Notes: generated by a model not told the origin, from the sequence alone. A stretch of DNA of 19,829 nt from B4-G1 sp964393895 (GCA_964393895.1 CAYMWP010000087.1:1-19829); one strand, 5' to 3'. Positions 7,287 through 14,976 are shown, counted from the stretch's first letter. Translations and numbers: made by a program.

Positions 7287-8222
7287 ATGGCTACTGGAAC
7301 ATTCTTCGGATTGAAACAATTCGCGTCATCCCGACGCCGCAGCGAAACCTTTATGGCCTGGATTTTCTCGGCGCCGGCGATTGTCTTGCTGATCGTCTTT
7401 CTCCTTGTTCCCTTCTTGATGGCTTTTGGCCTTTCCTTCACCGATCAGCGTCTCATTCCGAACCCCAACTTGCCCACCCAGATCGTCTACTTGCGGAACT
7501 TTGTTCGTATGCTAGAAGACGAAGCCTTCCTGCGTGGATTGCTCAATAACTTTTACTTTACTATCGTCGTCGTGCCCCTGCAAACGGCTCTGGCGTTGCT
7601 TTTAGCCATTCTGGTGAACCAGAAAGTCAAAGGGATGAACCTCTTTCGCACCATCTATTTCAGTCCCGTGGTTACGACGATGGTCGTGGTGTCTATCATC
7701 TGGACTTTTCTCTACAATCCTGGTGAAGGGCTGATCAACGAGTTTGTCCAGACGATCAGTTTCGGTCTCCTGGGGCCGTACCATTGGCTGCAAAATACCA
7801 AGCTTGTCTTCCCGGCCATTATGCTGCTTTCCATCTGGCAGGGAGTGGGATTTCAGATGGTGATCTATTTAGCGGGGTTGCAAGAGATTCCCGATCCGCT
7901 GTACGAAGCCGCCGATATGGACGGGGCGAACAAACTGCAACAGTTCTTTTACGTCACTCTGCCCCAGTTGCGTAACACGACCATCTTTGTAGTGCTGGCC
8001 ACGACCATCCTGGCGTTCAAGCTGTTCACTCAGGTGGAGGTGATGACCAGAGGCGGCCCCCAGAACGCCTCTATGACCACCATCGTTCACGTCGTACATC
8101 AGGGCTGGGGACAACTCAAAGTGGGATATGCCTCGGCAATCAGCATCGTTTTCTTCTTGATCGTGCTGGGTGTTTCCCTGCTGCAACGGTATTTCTTGCG
8201 CGAAGAAAGGGCGGTGGAGTGA
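7287..8222 (+). CDS. Sugar ABC transporter permease (MalF type)
   Basis: A 311-aa inner-membrane permease of a carbohydrate importer. About six hydrophobic segments are visible, the first at residues 24-47 (WIFSAPAIVLLIVFLLVPFL). The cytoplasmic EAA loop that docks the ATPase reads YEAADMDGANKLQQFFYVTL, with the EAA at 207-209, a Gly at 213 and the closing LP. TRGGPQNASMTTIV near the end is typical of MalF-type proteins. ATG 7287 has GGAGGG (7275-7280) 6 bases ahead. It follows the binding protein after 145 bases holding two large stem-loops, and its stop is one base from the next start, so the two permeases should be made together and pair as a heterodimer. Confidence 0.95.
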   Translation: MATGTFFGLKQFASSRRRSETFMAWIFSAPAIVLLIVFLLVPFLMAFGLSFTDQRLIPNPNLPTQIVYLRNFVRMLEDEAFLRGLLNNFYFTIVVVPLQTALALLLAILVNQKVKGMNLFRTIYFSPVVTTMVVVSIIWTFLYNPGEGLINEFVQTISFGLLGPYHWLQNTKLVFPAIMLLSIWQGVGFQMVIYLAGLQEIPDPLYEAADMDGANKLQQFFYVTLPQLRNTTIFVVLATTILAFKLFTQVEVMTRGGPQNASMTTIVHVVHQGWGQLKVGYASAISIVFFLIVLGVSLLQRYFLREERAVE

Positions 8223-8223
8223 T

Positions 8224-9120
8224 ATGACAACCACGACTTCACCTTACAGTTCGAGTTATCGGCTCCGGAAGGGACTGCGAACCGGGTTCACGTACCTGGT
8301 TATGTCTCTGCTGGCCATCTTTTTCCTATTCCCCATAGTGTTCATGCTCATCTCGTCCATCAAAAACAACGAAACGCAAGTGCTGGCCGATATGAGCACG
8401 CTGTATGCCTTTGTGCCTCGCGGCGAGCTGGGGCTACAGAACTATTACGATGTGTTCGCTCAGTTGGACTTTGGTCAATTGATGTTCAACTCTGTGCTCA
8501 TCGTGGCAGTGATGGTGATATTGGGATTGATCGTCAACAGCTTGATGGCCTATGCCCTGGCCCGGTTGCGCTTCAAGGGGCGCGGGTTATTGCTGGCCGT
8601 GGTCGTCGCGCTGATCATCATTCCCTTCGAGTCGGTGGCTGTACCACTGTTGTTGCTGGTGAACCGTTTGCCCTGGTTCGGCGGGGCTACCACGTGGCTG
8701 GATACCTACCACGTCCAGATTATTCCCTTCATCGCCGACGCTTTTTCCATCTTTTTGTTCTACCAGTTCTTTATCAGCCTGCCCAAGGACCTGGAAGAGG
8801 CTGCACTGGTAGACGGCGCCAGCCTGTTCCGCATCTTTTGGAACATCGTGCTGCCGCTATCCAGACCGGTCTTTGCCACCGTCGCCATCCTCCAGTTTCT
8901 CACTCACTGGGGTGACTTTCTCTGGCCGTTGATGGTCACGCGCGGGCCGGAGGTGCGGCCGCTGATGATCGGAATGCAGCAGTTCTTTGGTCTGGATCCC
9001 AAGATCTGGGGTGACATCATGGCTTTTGCTTCAATGATCACCATCCCGGTGCTGATCGTGTTCCTGCTGTTCCAAAAGTGGTTCGTGCAGAGCGTGGCTT
9101 CGACGGGCATCAAGGGGTAG
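8224..9120 (+). CDS. Sugar ABC transporter permease (MalG type)
   Basis: A 298-aa partner permease. The N-terminal membrane segment is TYLVMSLLAIFFLFPIVFML, and further hydrophobic segments follow in the MalG pattern. The EAA loop is LEEAALVDGASLFRIFWNIV, ending in LPLSRP, with the EAA near residues 192-194. The C-terminus QKWFVQSVASTGIKG matches the usual short MalG-type tail. ATG 8224 lies one base after the MalF-type stop; GGAG inside the end of the upstream gene (8216-8219) serves as ribosome binding site. The frame is open further upstream but that would overlap the other permease. Substrate is not readable; the neighbouring enzymes suggest a glucose- or fructose-containing disaccharide. 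Confidence 0.95.
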   Translation: MTTTTSPYSSSYRLRKGLRTGFTYLVMSLLAIFFLFPIVFMLISSIKNNETQVLADMSTLYAFVPRGELGLQNYYDVFAQLDFGQLMFNSVLIVAVMVILGLIVNSLMAYALARLRFKGRGLLLAVVVALIIIPFESVAVPLLLLVNRLPWFGGATTWLDTYHVQIIPFIADAFSIFLFYQFFISLPKDLEEAALVDGASLFRIFWNIVLPLSRPVFATVAILQFLTHWGDFLWPLMVTRGPEVRPLMIGMQQFFGLDPKIWGDIMAFASMITIPVLIVFLLFQKWFVQSVASTGIKG

Positions 9121-9197
9121 GTCAGATGTCAGTAGTCAGACGCTATTCTACTGACTACTGACTACTGACTACTGACCACTGATTACTGACTACTGAC
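9121..9197 (+). repeat. Heptanucleotide array TACTGAC with inverted units (array A)
   Basis: Seven head-to-tail 7-base units fill 9149-9197, mostly TACTGAC with CACTGAT as a variant. They are preceded at 9121-9141 by three units in inverted orientation (GTCAGAT, GTCAGTA, GTCAGAC). GTCAGTAGTCAG (9128-9139) and CTGACTACTGAC (9151-9162) form a perfect 12-bp stem with an 11-nt loop. The array fills the gap between the permease stop and the next ATG and leaves no room for a normal ribosome binding site. Confidence 0.9.
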
Positions 9198-9198
9198 C

Positions 9199-10185
9199 AT
9201 GTCGCTGCGATTGCCTGATAAGTGGCTGTGGGATTTCTGGCTGACCCGGGATGGCCCTGATTACCACGTCTTTTACCTGCAAGCCCCTCGCTCGTTGGGC
9301 GACCCCGATCTGCGTCATTGGAATGTCTCTATCGGCCACGCTGTATCGCAGAATTTGCATGATTGGCAGGTGTTGTCCGATGCCCTGCATCCCAGCCTGG
9401 AAGAGACGTGGGACGACTATACCACTTGGACCGGCAGCGTCGTTCAACACGAGGGTCTCTGGTATCTCTTTTACACCGGCGGAAGCCGGGCCGAGAGAGG
9501 GCTGGTGCAGCGTATCGGTCTGGCGACCTCGGACGATCTGATTCACTGGGAAAAGCATGCGGCGAACCCACTCATCGTCGCCGACCCGCGTTGGTACGAG
9601 TTGCTCGACACCAATCTGTGGCACGACCATGCCTGGCGGGACCCCTGGGTTTTCCGGCATCCTGGGCGGGGCGATTTTCACGCCTTCATCACCGCCCGCG
9701 CCAACCACGGCCCGGCTGACGGTCGCGGCGTGATCGGTCACGCCCGCTCGGATGACTTGATCCACTGGGAGGTGCTGTCCCCATTGACCAGGCCGGGGGA
9801 GTTCGGCCACCTGGAAGTGCCGCAACTGACGTGCATACGAGGGCGCTGTTATCTCCTGTTTTGCGCAACAGCCGCCGTTCACTCGGCGGCGCGGCGACGG
9901 CGCACCCCACTGGAGCCAGTTACCGGCACTCACTACATGATCGGCGACGATCCCCTGGGGCCGTTTCACTCTTTAACCGACGAGTGCCTGGTCGGCGACG
10001 AGATCGGATCGCTCTACGCCGGCAAGTTGGCGCCGGGGCCGGAGGGCGGGTGGCTCTTTTTGGCCTCGCGCATGTTCGCGCCCGATGGGACGTTCGTCGG
10101 AGAGTTGAGCGACCCATTCCCCGTGACACTAGATCGCGCAGGCGCCCTAGCGGTGAATTGGAGGGCGGAGCTTTCCGATGACTGA
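9199..10185 (+). CDS. GH32/GH43-like five-bladed propeller glycosidase
   Basis: A 328-aa cytoplasmic-looking protein (no signal peptide) of the beta-fructosidase/arabinanase superfamily. The three acidic positions of this fold are present: WLWDFWL (Asp12, where GH32 has the nucleophile of WMNDPNG), WRDPWVF (Asp148, the RDP motif), and LEVPQL (Glu206, where GH32 has the EC acid/base motif). Blade-type repeats recur: IGHAVSQNLHDWQVL, IGLATSDDLIHWEKH, IGHARSDDLIHWEVL. It lacks the C-terminal beta-sandwich of classic GH32 enzymes. The likely role is hydrolysis or transfer of a fructoside inside the cell; the substrate is inferred from the kinase and glycosyltransferase neighbours. The ATG at 9199 has no ribosome binding site because a heptamer array lies directly before it. 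Its 3' end overlaps the next gene by 8 bases, implying coupled translation. Confidence 0.8.
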   Translation: MSLRLPDKWLWDFWLTRDGPDYHVFYLQAPRSLGDPDLRHWNVSIGHAVSQNLHDWQVLSDALHPSLEETWDDYTTWTGSVVQHEGLWYLFYTGGSRAERGLVQRIGLATSDDLIHWEKHAANPLIVADPRWYELLDTNLWHDHAWRDPWVFRHPGRGDFHAFITARANHGPADGRGVIGHARSDDLIHWEVLSPLTRPGEFGHLEVPQLTCIRGRCYLLFCATAAVHSAARRRRTPLEPVTGTHYMIGDDPLGPFHSLTDECLVGDEIGSLYAGKLAPGPEGGWLFLASRMFAPDGTFVGELSDPFPVTLDRAGALAVNWRAELSDD

Positions 10186-11545
10186 CGCGCTTGCAAGTGC
10201 TCCAAAAAGTCACGAGACATTTCTGGCATCTCGCCGGAAGCACGTGCTGATGATCACCAATCACGGTGTGCACCAATGGCGCGTCATCCCTGGCCTGCCA
10301 GACACGGGTGGGCAAAACGTGTTCGTCAACCAGTTCACCGAGGAGTTGGCTCGACAGGGCTTCAAGGTGACCATCGCGAATCGCGGCGGGTACCTCCACC
10401 CTACCACAGGTGAACGTCAGGAGGGACTGGATTATAAAGACTGTCACCAGCGAATTCTGTATCTGGAAGATGGGCTAGGCGAATTTGTCCGCAAGGAGGA
10501 TATGGATGGGCAGATTCCCCGACTGGCTGGGTCGCTGGCAGAGGTTCTCGACGCCGAAGGAACCAAGGTGGATTTTATGATCTCCCATTACTGGGACGGG
10601 GCCAAGGTCGGTGTCCTGTACAACCACACACTTGCGGAGCAGGTGAAGCACATTTGGGTGCCCCACTCGTTGGGAACCATCAAGAAGCGCAATGTCTCGC
10701 CGGATCGTTGGGCCGGTCTGCGGATAGACGAACGCATCACCGTCGAGCGGGAATTGATCGAGGGAACGGATCTCGACGGCGTCGCTGCCACCTCGTCCGC
10801 GATCAGGCGAGCATTGGCGGAGGACTATGGCTACACAGGGGGAATTCTGTTCTTGCCTCCCTGTGTGGACACGGAGCGATTCTACCCGCGAAAAGTCTCG
10901 GCCAAAGACCCCGTCTGGGATTTCCTGAGCCGGCGATCTGGACTTTTGCCGGAGGAAATACGCGAGTGCAGAATCGTCACCGAAATCAGCCGTACCGATA
11001 CCACAAAACGGAAAGACGTGCTGATCGAAGCTTTCGCCGCCGTCCAGCGGCGAGTCCCGAACAGCTTGCTGATCGTCTCGATAGACGAGCGCAAGGAGAA
11101 ACTGGCCGGGGAGCTCGGAGCTCTGATTCGTACGCTCCCGGCGCAGGTACAGAATCACATCGCGGCCGTAGGCTCAGTTTGGGATATGCTGCCCACCATT
11201 TATGCGATCACGGACGTGTACTGTACCCCCTCTGTGATGGAGGGCTTTGGCATGTCGGCGCAAGAGGCCGCGGCGACCGGTGTGCCGGTCGTGGCGAGCC
11301 ACCTGGTGCCGTTCGTGACCGAATATCTGTTGCCGTCAAAAGGCGCCATCGTCGTCCCGGCGGGCGATGTAGACGGATTTGCCCGCGCGCTGGAAACGTT
11401 CCTGACCGACGACGAGTTACGAAAAGAGATGGGGAAGAATACTTATCACGCCACAGTCCCTTACTTCACCTGGCGAGACAGGGTGACCGCTTTTCTCGAC
11501 GAGATCGGCGCCAGGCCTGACGAGGCCAACGAGTACGCGCGATGA
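10178..11545 (+). CDS. GT4 glycosyltransferase, sucrose-phosphate-synthase/sucrose-synthase-like
   Basis: A 455-aa retaining GT-B enzyme. The N-terminal domain has HGVHQWRVIPGLPDTGGQNV (about 29-47); the DTGGQ loop is typical of the sucrose synthase/SPS/mannosylfructose-phosphate synthase group. SHYWDGAKVGVLYN and WVPHSLGTIKKRN resemble the acceptor-side motifs of SPS. The donor domain has ISRTDTTKRKDVLIEAF (Arg and Lys for the nucleotide diphosphate) and the E-x7-E pair in EGFGMSAQE (Glu355, Glu363). It would make or split an NDP-sugar-linked disaccharide or its phosphate. GGAG lies 7 bases before ATG 10178, and the gene overlaps both neighbours (8 bases upstream, ATGA downstream), so it belongs to one operon with them. 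The exact acceptor, and whether it acts in synthesis or breakdown, cannot be read. Confidence 0.87.
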   Translation: MTDALASAPKSHETFLASRRKHVLMITNHGVHQWRVIPGLPDTGGQNVFVNQFTEELARQGFKVTIANRGGYLHPTTGERQEGLDYKDCHQRILYLEDGLGEFVRKEDMDGQIPRLAGSLAEVLDAEGTKVDFMISHYWDGAKVGVLYNHTLAEQVKHIWVPHSLGTIKKRNVSPDRWAGLRIDERITVERELIEGTDLDGVAATSSAIRRALAEDYGYTGGILFLPPCVDTERFYPRKVSAKDPVWDFLSRRSGLLPEEIRECRIVTEISRTDTTKRKDVLIEAFAAVQRRVPNSLLIVSIDERKEKLAGELGALIRTLPAQVQNHIAAVGSVWDMLPTIYAITDVYCTPSVMEGFGMSAQEAAATGVPVVASHLVPFVTEYLLPSKGAIVVPAGDVDGFARALETFLTDDELRKEMGKNTYHATVPYFTWRDRVTAFLDEIGARPDEANEYAR

Positions 11546-12657
11546 GCCAACGACTCCGCCGTGAAAAACTCGCCCAGATACTCGAGGCAGAGAACATCGA
11601 AGAGGTATCTTTTTCCAGACTCCTCCAACTATTCAGGGACGAAATCACCCATTCCCTCCCCGATGGCGTCTGCCAGGTTGATCCCAGGAACGGAACCTCG
11701 GTTCTTTTCACCTCGGCCCGCGCACGCCGGCCCCACGACAACCTGCCGGAACCGTCGAACGGGGTGCGAGCAGAACGGGTGTGCGCCATCTGCCAGGGTG
11801 ACACTACCGGTGTCGTGGACGTCGCTGACCTGAGCGAGGGCTTTACTTTCATCAACAAGAACCTCTACCCGATCCTGTACCCATTCGAGGCCGGCAACCC
11901 CGGCCCTGCAGAGGTTCAGGGCCAAACCGCCTATGGCTTACACTTTGTCCAATGGACGTCGTCGCTGCACGACAAGGACTGGCACAACATGCCGCCCGCA
12001 GACTGCGCCATTGTTGTGCAGCGATTGGCGGCCCTGGAGGAAAAGCTACTCACAGACTCCCAGGGCTTTTCCCCCGCCGAACTCTGGGGCGACCGGCCCG
12101 GCTATCGTGGCTGTGTCTCGATCATCAAGAACTGTGGCCGTCTAGTCGGCGGTTCCCTGGCCCACGGTCACCAGCAGATCACGCTCGGCAACATCCTGCC
12201 CCGGCGAATTGAGGACAATGCGCGCTTTGAGCAAGAACGCGGAGAGACGTTCTCCACGTATCTGCTGCGTGAAAATTCACCCGATTGCCTCGTCCGAGAC
12301 TATGGCCCGGTCGTGCTCCTGGTGCCGTACTTTATGCGACGTCCTTACGATATGATACTGCTCGTAAAAGACGCCGGCAAAAAGCACCTCCACGAGTTGA
12401 ACGAAAGGGAGGTCGCGGCCGTCGCCGAGGGGTGGCACGACGCGACCCGCGCCATCCACGCTGTGATGCCCGCCATCGGCCGAGAAACGGCGTACAACGT
12501 GGTGACCCATAACGGGCCTGGAGCCGGGCTCTATTTCGAGTTCCTCCCGTACACCCAGGAGATCGGGGGGGCGGAACACCTGGGCCTGTTTATCTGCCAG
12601 GGGAACCCAAAAAGCGCGGCTGACCGGATACGCAAATACCTGGAAAGGGCAAGATAG
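11542..12657 (+). CDS. GalT-like nucleotidylyltransferase/phosphorylase (HIT superfamily)
   Basis: A 371-aa protein related to galactose-1-phosphate uridylyltransferase. The visible site residues are a Zn-type CxxC (CAIC, Cys81 and Cys84), a candidate third ligand in SLHDKDWHNMP (His143 or His148), and the HIT-type triad SLAHGHQQI (His208-x-His210-x-Gln212), where GalT has HPHGQ with the second His as nucleophile. A second half-domain follows, including VVTHNGPGAGLYFEFLP. Such enzymes move a nucleotidyl group between a sugar-1-phosphate and a nucleotide, or, as with ADP-glucose phosphorylase, release Glc-1-P from ADP-glucose with phosphate. Lying between two sucrose-synthase-like GT4 genes (ATGA overlap upstream, 3-base gap downstream), it plausibly handles their NDP-sugar. 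Galactose is unlikely, as no other Leloir gene is nearby. Family call is good; the reaction is inferred. Confidence 0.8.
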   Translation: MSQRLRREKLAQILEAENIEEVSFSRLLQLFRDEITHSLPDGVCQVDPRNGTSVLFTSARARRPHDNLPEPSNGVRAERVCAICQGDTTGVVDVADLSEGFTFINKNLYPILYPFEAGNPGPAEVQGQTAYGLHFVQWTSSLHDKDWHNMPPADCAIVVQRLAALEEKLLTDSQGFSPAELWGDRPGYRGCVSIIKNCGRLVGGSLAHGHQQITLGNILPRRIEDNARFEQERGETFSTYLLRENSPDCLVRDYGPVVLLVPYFMRRPYDMILLVKDAGKKHLHELNEREVAAVAEGWHDATRAIHAVMPAIGRETAYNVVTHNGPGAGLYFEFLPYTQEIGGAEHLGLFICQGNPKSAADRIRKYLERAR

Positions 12658-12660
12658 GCA

Positions 12661-14169
12661 ATGCACATCGCGTTTCTGAATCCGCAGGGCAACTTTGACC
12701 CCGCCGACAGCCATTGGACCGAGCATGCTGATTTTGGCGGGCAACTGGTCTACGTGAAGGAGCTGGCGCTGGCGATGGGCGAGTTGGGCCACCGCGTGGA
12801 CATCATCACGCGGCGCATCATGGACCCCGACTGGCCCCAGTTCGCCGCTTTCCTCGATGGCTATCCCGGCCGGCCCGAGGCCAACGTCCGCATCCTACGC
12901 ATACCCTGCGGCCCCGACCGCTTTCTGCCCAAAGAGGAATTGTGGCCCCATCTCGGTCCCGACTGGGTGTCCGGCATCCTCGACTTTTACCGGAACGAGG
13001 GCGCTCTGCCGCACGCCTTTACCGCTCACTATGCCGACGGCGGCCTGGCGGCGGCCCTCATCCGGCGAGAGACGGGCATACCCTTCACCTTCACCGCGCA
13101 CTCGCTGGGTGCCCAAAAGATGGACAAGCTGGGCGCCTCGCCGGGCGACCTGGCAGACCTGGACGCTCGTTACCACTTTGCGCGGCGCGTCGCCGCCGAA
13201 CGGGTGAGCATGAGCCACGCCGGCTGCATCGTCGCCAGCACTCGCCAGGAGAGGATGGAGCAGTACAGCCACCGGGTCTATCGGGGCGCAGTGGACGTGA
13301 ACGACGAGGCCCGCTTCGCCGTCGTCCCACCCGGCGTCAACCGGCGCATCTTTTCACCCCTTCCGGCCCCGGCCGATGGGAATGTCCGACGCCGCATCGA
13401 GGCAGCCATCGTCCGCGACGTTTCCGCCGAGCGGCGCGGCCTGCCGCTGGTCGTCTGCTCCAGCCGCCTGGACCGCAAGAAGAATCACCTGGGCCTGGTG
13501 CGCGCTTTCGTCCAGAGCGAGCGGCTGCGGGCGGCCGCCAACCTGGCCCTGGTCGTGCGAGGGTTGGACGATCCCTTGCGCCAGCGGGACCAATTGCGCG
13601 GCGAGGAGCGGGCCATCCTGGACGAGGTCGCGGCCCTGCTCGACGAGCACGGACTGTGGGACGCAGTCGTCTCCTTCACGCTCGACAGCCAGCAGGAATT
13701 GGCCGCCGCCTACCGTCACCTGGCGACGCGCCGATCCGTCTTTGCCCTCACCGCCCTCTACGAGCCTTTCGGATTGGCCCCGCTGGAGGCGATGAGTTGC
13801 GGCCTGCCGGCCGTCGTCACCAAGAACGGCGGGCCTGACGAGAGCATGCGGGAAGGGGAGCAGAAATTCGGCGTGTTGGTGGATCCCGAGGATCCAAACG
13901 ACATCGCGCGGGGGTTATTGGAAATCTTGGCCGACGACGATGCTTGGAACCGCTATCGAGAGGCCGGGATACGGCGCGTGGTCTCGCGCTACACCTGGGA
14001 GCGCACGGCCGCGGGGTACCTGGCAGCGGTCGAGGCAATGTCAGGTCGAGAACACGCGGCGGGCGAGTTGCCCATCCCCACGTATTTCACCCACCCCACC
14101 GAGGAAACCGACGTTCCCCTGGCCGACTTGGGCGTGCTCTATTTTGATACGCACGGAGAGGGCGGGTGA
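12661..14169 (+). CDS. GT4 glycosyltransferase, sucrose-phosphate-synthase-like
   Basis: A 502-aa GT-B enzyme close in layout to bacterial sucrose-phosphate synthases. Residues 22-34 (HADFGGQLVYVKE) hold the glycine loop. Then come HRVDIITRRI, RIPCGP, FTAHYADGGLAAALI and FTFTAHSLGAQKMDKL, the run seen in SPS and mannosylfructose-phosphate synthase. The donor domain has SSRLDRKKNHLGLV (Arg and Lys) and the E-x7-E pair in EPFGLAPLE (Glu368, Glu376), then KNGGPDE. The usual reaction is NDP-glucose + fructose-6-P to sucrose-6-P. No phosphatase domain is fused, and none is seen next to it. It starts 3 bases after the GalT-like stop with a weak AAAGGG upstream, so it is probably the last gene of the operon. 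It differs clearly from the GT4 at 10178, so it is not a recent duplicate. Confidence 0.88.
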   Translation: MHIAFLNPQGNFDPADSHWTEHADFGGQLVYVKELALAMGELGHRVDIITRRIMDPDWPQFAAFLDGYPGRPEANVRILRIPCGPDRFLPKEELWPHLGPDWVSGILDFYRNEGALPHAFTAHYADGGLAAALIRRETGIPFTFTAHSLGAQKMDKLGASPGDLADLDARYHFARRVAAERVSMSHAGCIVASTRQERMEQYSHRVYRGAVDVNDEARFAVVPPGVNRRIFSPLPAPADGNVRRRIEAAIVRDVSAERRGLPLVVCSSRLDRKKNHLGLVRAFVQSERLRAAANLALVVRGLDDPLRQRDQLRGEERAILDEVAALLDEHGLWDAVVSFTLDSQQELAAAYRHLATRRSVFALTALYEPFGLAPLEAMSCGLPAVVTKNGGPDESMREGEQKFGVLVDPEDPNDIARGLLEILADDDAWNRYREAGIRRVVSRYTWERTAAGYLAAVEAMSGREHAAGELPIPTYFTHPTEETDVPLADLGVLYFDTHGEGG

Positions 14170-14210
14170 TTTGATCTGCTGTGTGAGGCGCCCCTCGAAC
14201 AAGTTCGGGA

Positions 14211-14465
14211 CTAGGTTTACCGTCGTGGGTGGAGCGCAGCTTGTGTTCCGCTTCCGCCGCCTCGGCCGAGAGGGTCTGGCTGTACCAAAAGGTCAGCCGC
14301 GCCCGCCGCTCCGTCGAGAGGTCCAGCGGTACCTGCAGGGTGAGGGTCAGCGGCATGCCCAGCGTGATAGGCTCTCCGGCCCAGGCGGTGATGGAGCTGT
14401 GGGCCGTGTTTGTGGCCAGCGTCCAGCCACCCTCGGCACTCCAGTTGCCGCCGCCCGATTCCATA
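14211..14465 (-). pseudogene. Degraded fragment of a secreted beta-sandwich-like protein
   Basis: About 85 codons on the minus strand keep a protein-like pattern: GGGNWSAEGGWTLATNTAHS, then LTLQVPLDLSTERRARLTFW. Such W...HS...L.LP.LDLS...A.LSFW strings occur in jelly-roll domains of exported Chloroflexota proteins, for example beside M6-type peptidases. The fragment has no start of its own: its upstream edge coincides with the end of a MITE-like element at 14467, and the downstream side runs out before the glycosyltransferase gene. I infer a gene remnant truncated by the insertion. The family is a guess from pattern only. Confidence 0.4.
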
Positions 14466-14466
14466 T

Positions 14467-14597
14467 GGGTGTGTTTCATTTCAGTTAGAAACGTCCAGGT
14501 GCGACGCACTTTTGCATCAAAAACGACGATTTTCGCGCGTATAACCGGACGAATCTTGAACCAAGTGCGTCGCACCTAACTCATTTTACACACACTC
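14467..14597 (+). mobile_element. MITE-like element, copy 2 (different core)
   Basis: It begins GGGTGTGTTTCATTTCAGTT (14467-14486), nearly the same as the end of copy 3 and the right end of copy 1 read inversely. The far end (to about 14597) is a looser inverted match, GAGTGTGTGTAAAATGA when read on the minus strand. Inside is a perfect 15-bp inverted pair, AGGTGCGACGCACTT (14497-14511) and AAGTGCGTCGCACCT (14563-14577). Ends are shared with copies 1 and 3, but the internal pair is unrelated to theirs. No target-site duplication is visible. Confidence 0.6.
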
Positions 14598-14760
14598 AAA
14601 TCACTTTCTTGGTGTCCTTCGTGCCCTTCGTGGTTCTCCAAAATAGGTATGCCTGAACGCTTGCTAGATTTTTACCACAAACGGCGCAAATGAGCAACTA
14701 CCGTGCCTGAAAGAGTTCAATCAGGTCAGGCCCTCTCAGGACAAAAAACGCCTGAGCTCC
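14598..14760. other. Non-coding stretch with small repeats
   Basis: I see no gene here. It holds a 9-base doublet (CCTTCGTGC CCTTCGTGG, about 14617-14634) and a cluster of CCTGA/TCAGG inverted motifs between 14705 and 14756 that could fold into alternative hairpins. A TTCAATC within it recalls a tRNA T-loop, but no tRNA stem set surrounds it. Confidence 0.5.
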
Positions 14761-14789
14761 TTGCCGCCTCCTATGACTGATGGTATAAT
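14761..14789 (+). promoter_or_regulatory. Promoter upstream of the DedA-family gene
   Basis: TTGCCG (14761-14766), a 17-base spacer ending TGG, then TATAAT (14784-14789): a perfect, TG-extended -10 with a four-of-six -35 at ideal spacing. The only downstream gene on this strand is the DedA-type one at 15011, giving a leader of about 215 bases. Confidence 0.65.
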
Positions 14790-14824
14790 CGCGGCCTACG
14801 ACGATTTAAGAAGAGATTGGGAAA

Positions 14825-14976
14825 TGGGGGATAATGTCCCCATAGAGTGTTGGTAGCCTTGTTGAGTGGTAGATCCACCGCAGTGCACATGCCCCACGGG
14901 GCACCAAAGTATGAAAACCTACCACAGAGCACTGAGAGGCTCTCAAGATTCTCTGCGTCCCCCGCGCCTCTGTGGT
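14825..14976 (+). other. Leader of the DedA gene with inverted repeats
   Basis: Two potential hairpins lie in the untranslated leader: TGGGG (14825-14829) with CCCCA (14838-14842), and ACCACAGAG (14921-14929) with CTCTGTGGT (14968-14976), the latter ending 35 bases before the start codon. No known riboswitch pattern is recognisable to me, and no open frame of interest is present. Confidence 0.4.

Noticed and set aside
9149..9197. Possible CRISPR array
   Set aside because: The 7-base units are contiguous with no spacers, and no cas genes are present.
12942..13838. Plus-strand open frame of 298 codons inside the second GT4 gene
   Set aside because: Frame-shifted shadow with Arg/Pro/Gly-rich translation; the GT4 frame carries all conserved motifs.
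14160..14200. Terminator after the last glycosyltransferase gene
   Set aside because: Only a 5-bp GGGCG/CGCCC pairing across a large loop, with no T tract.
14706..14730. tRNA-like TTCAATC string
   Set aside because: No acceptor, D or anticodon stems can be drawn around it.
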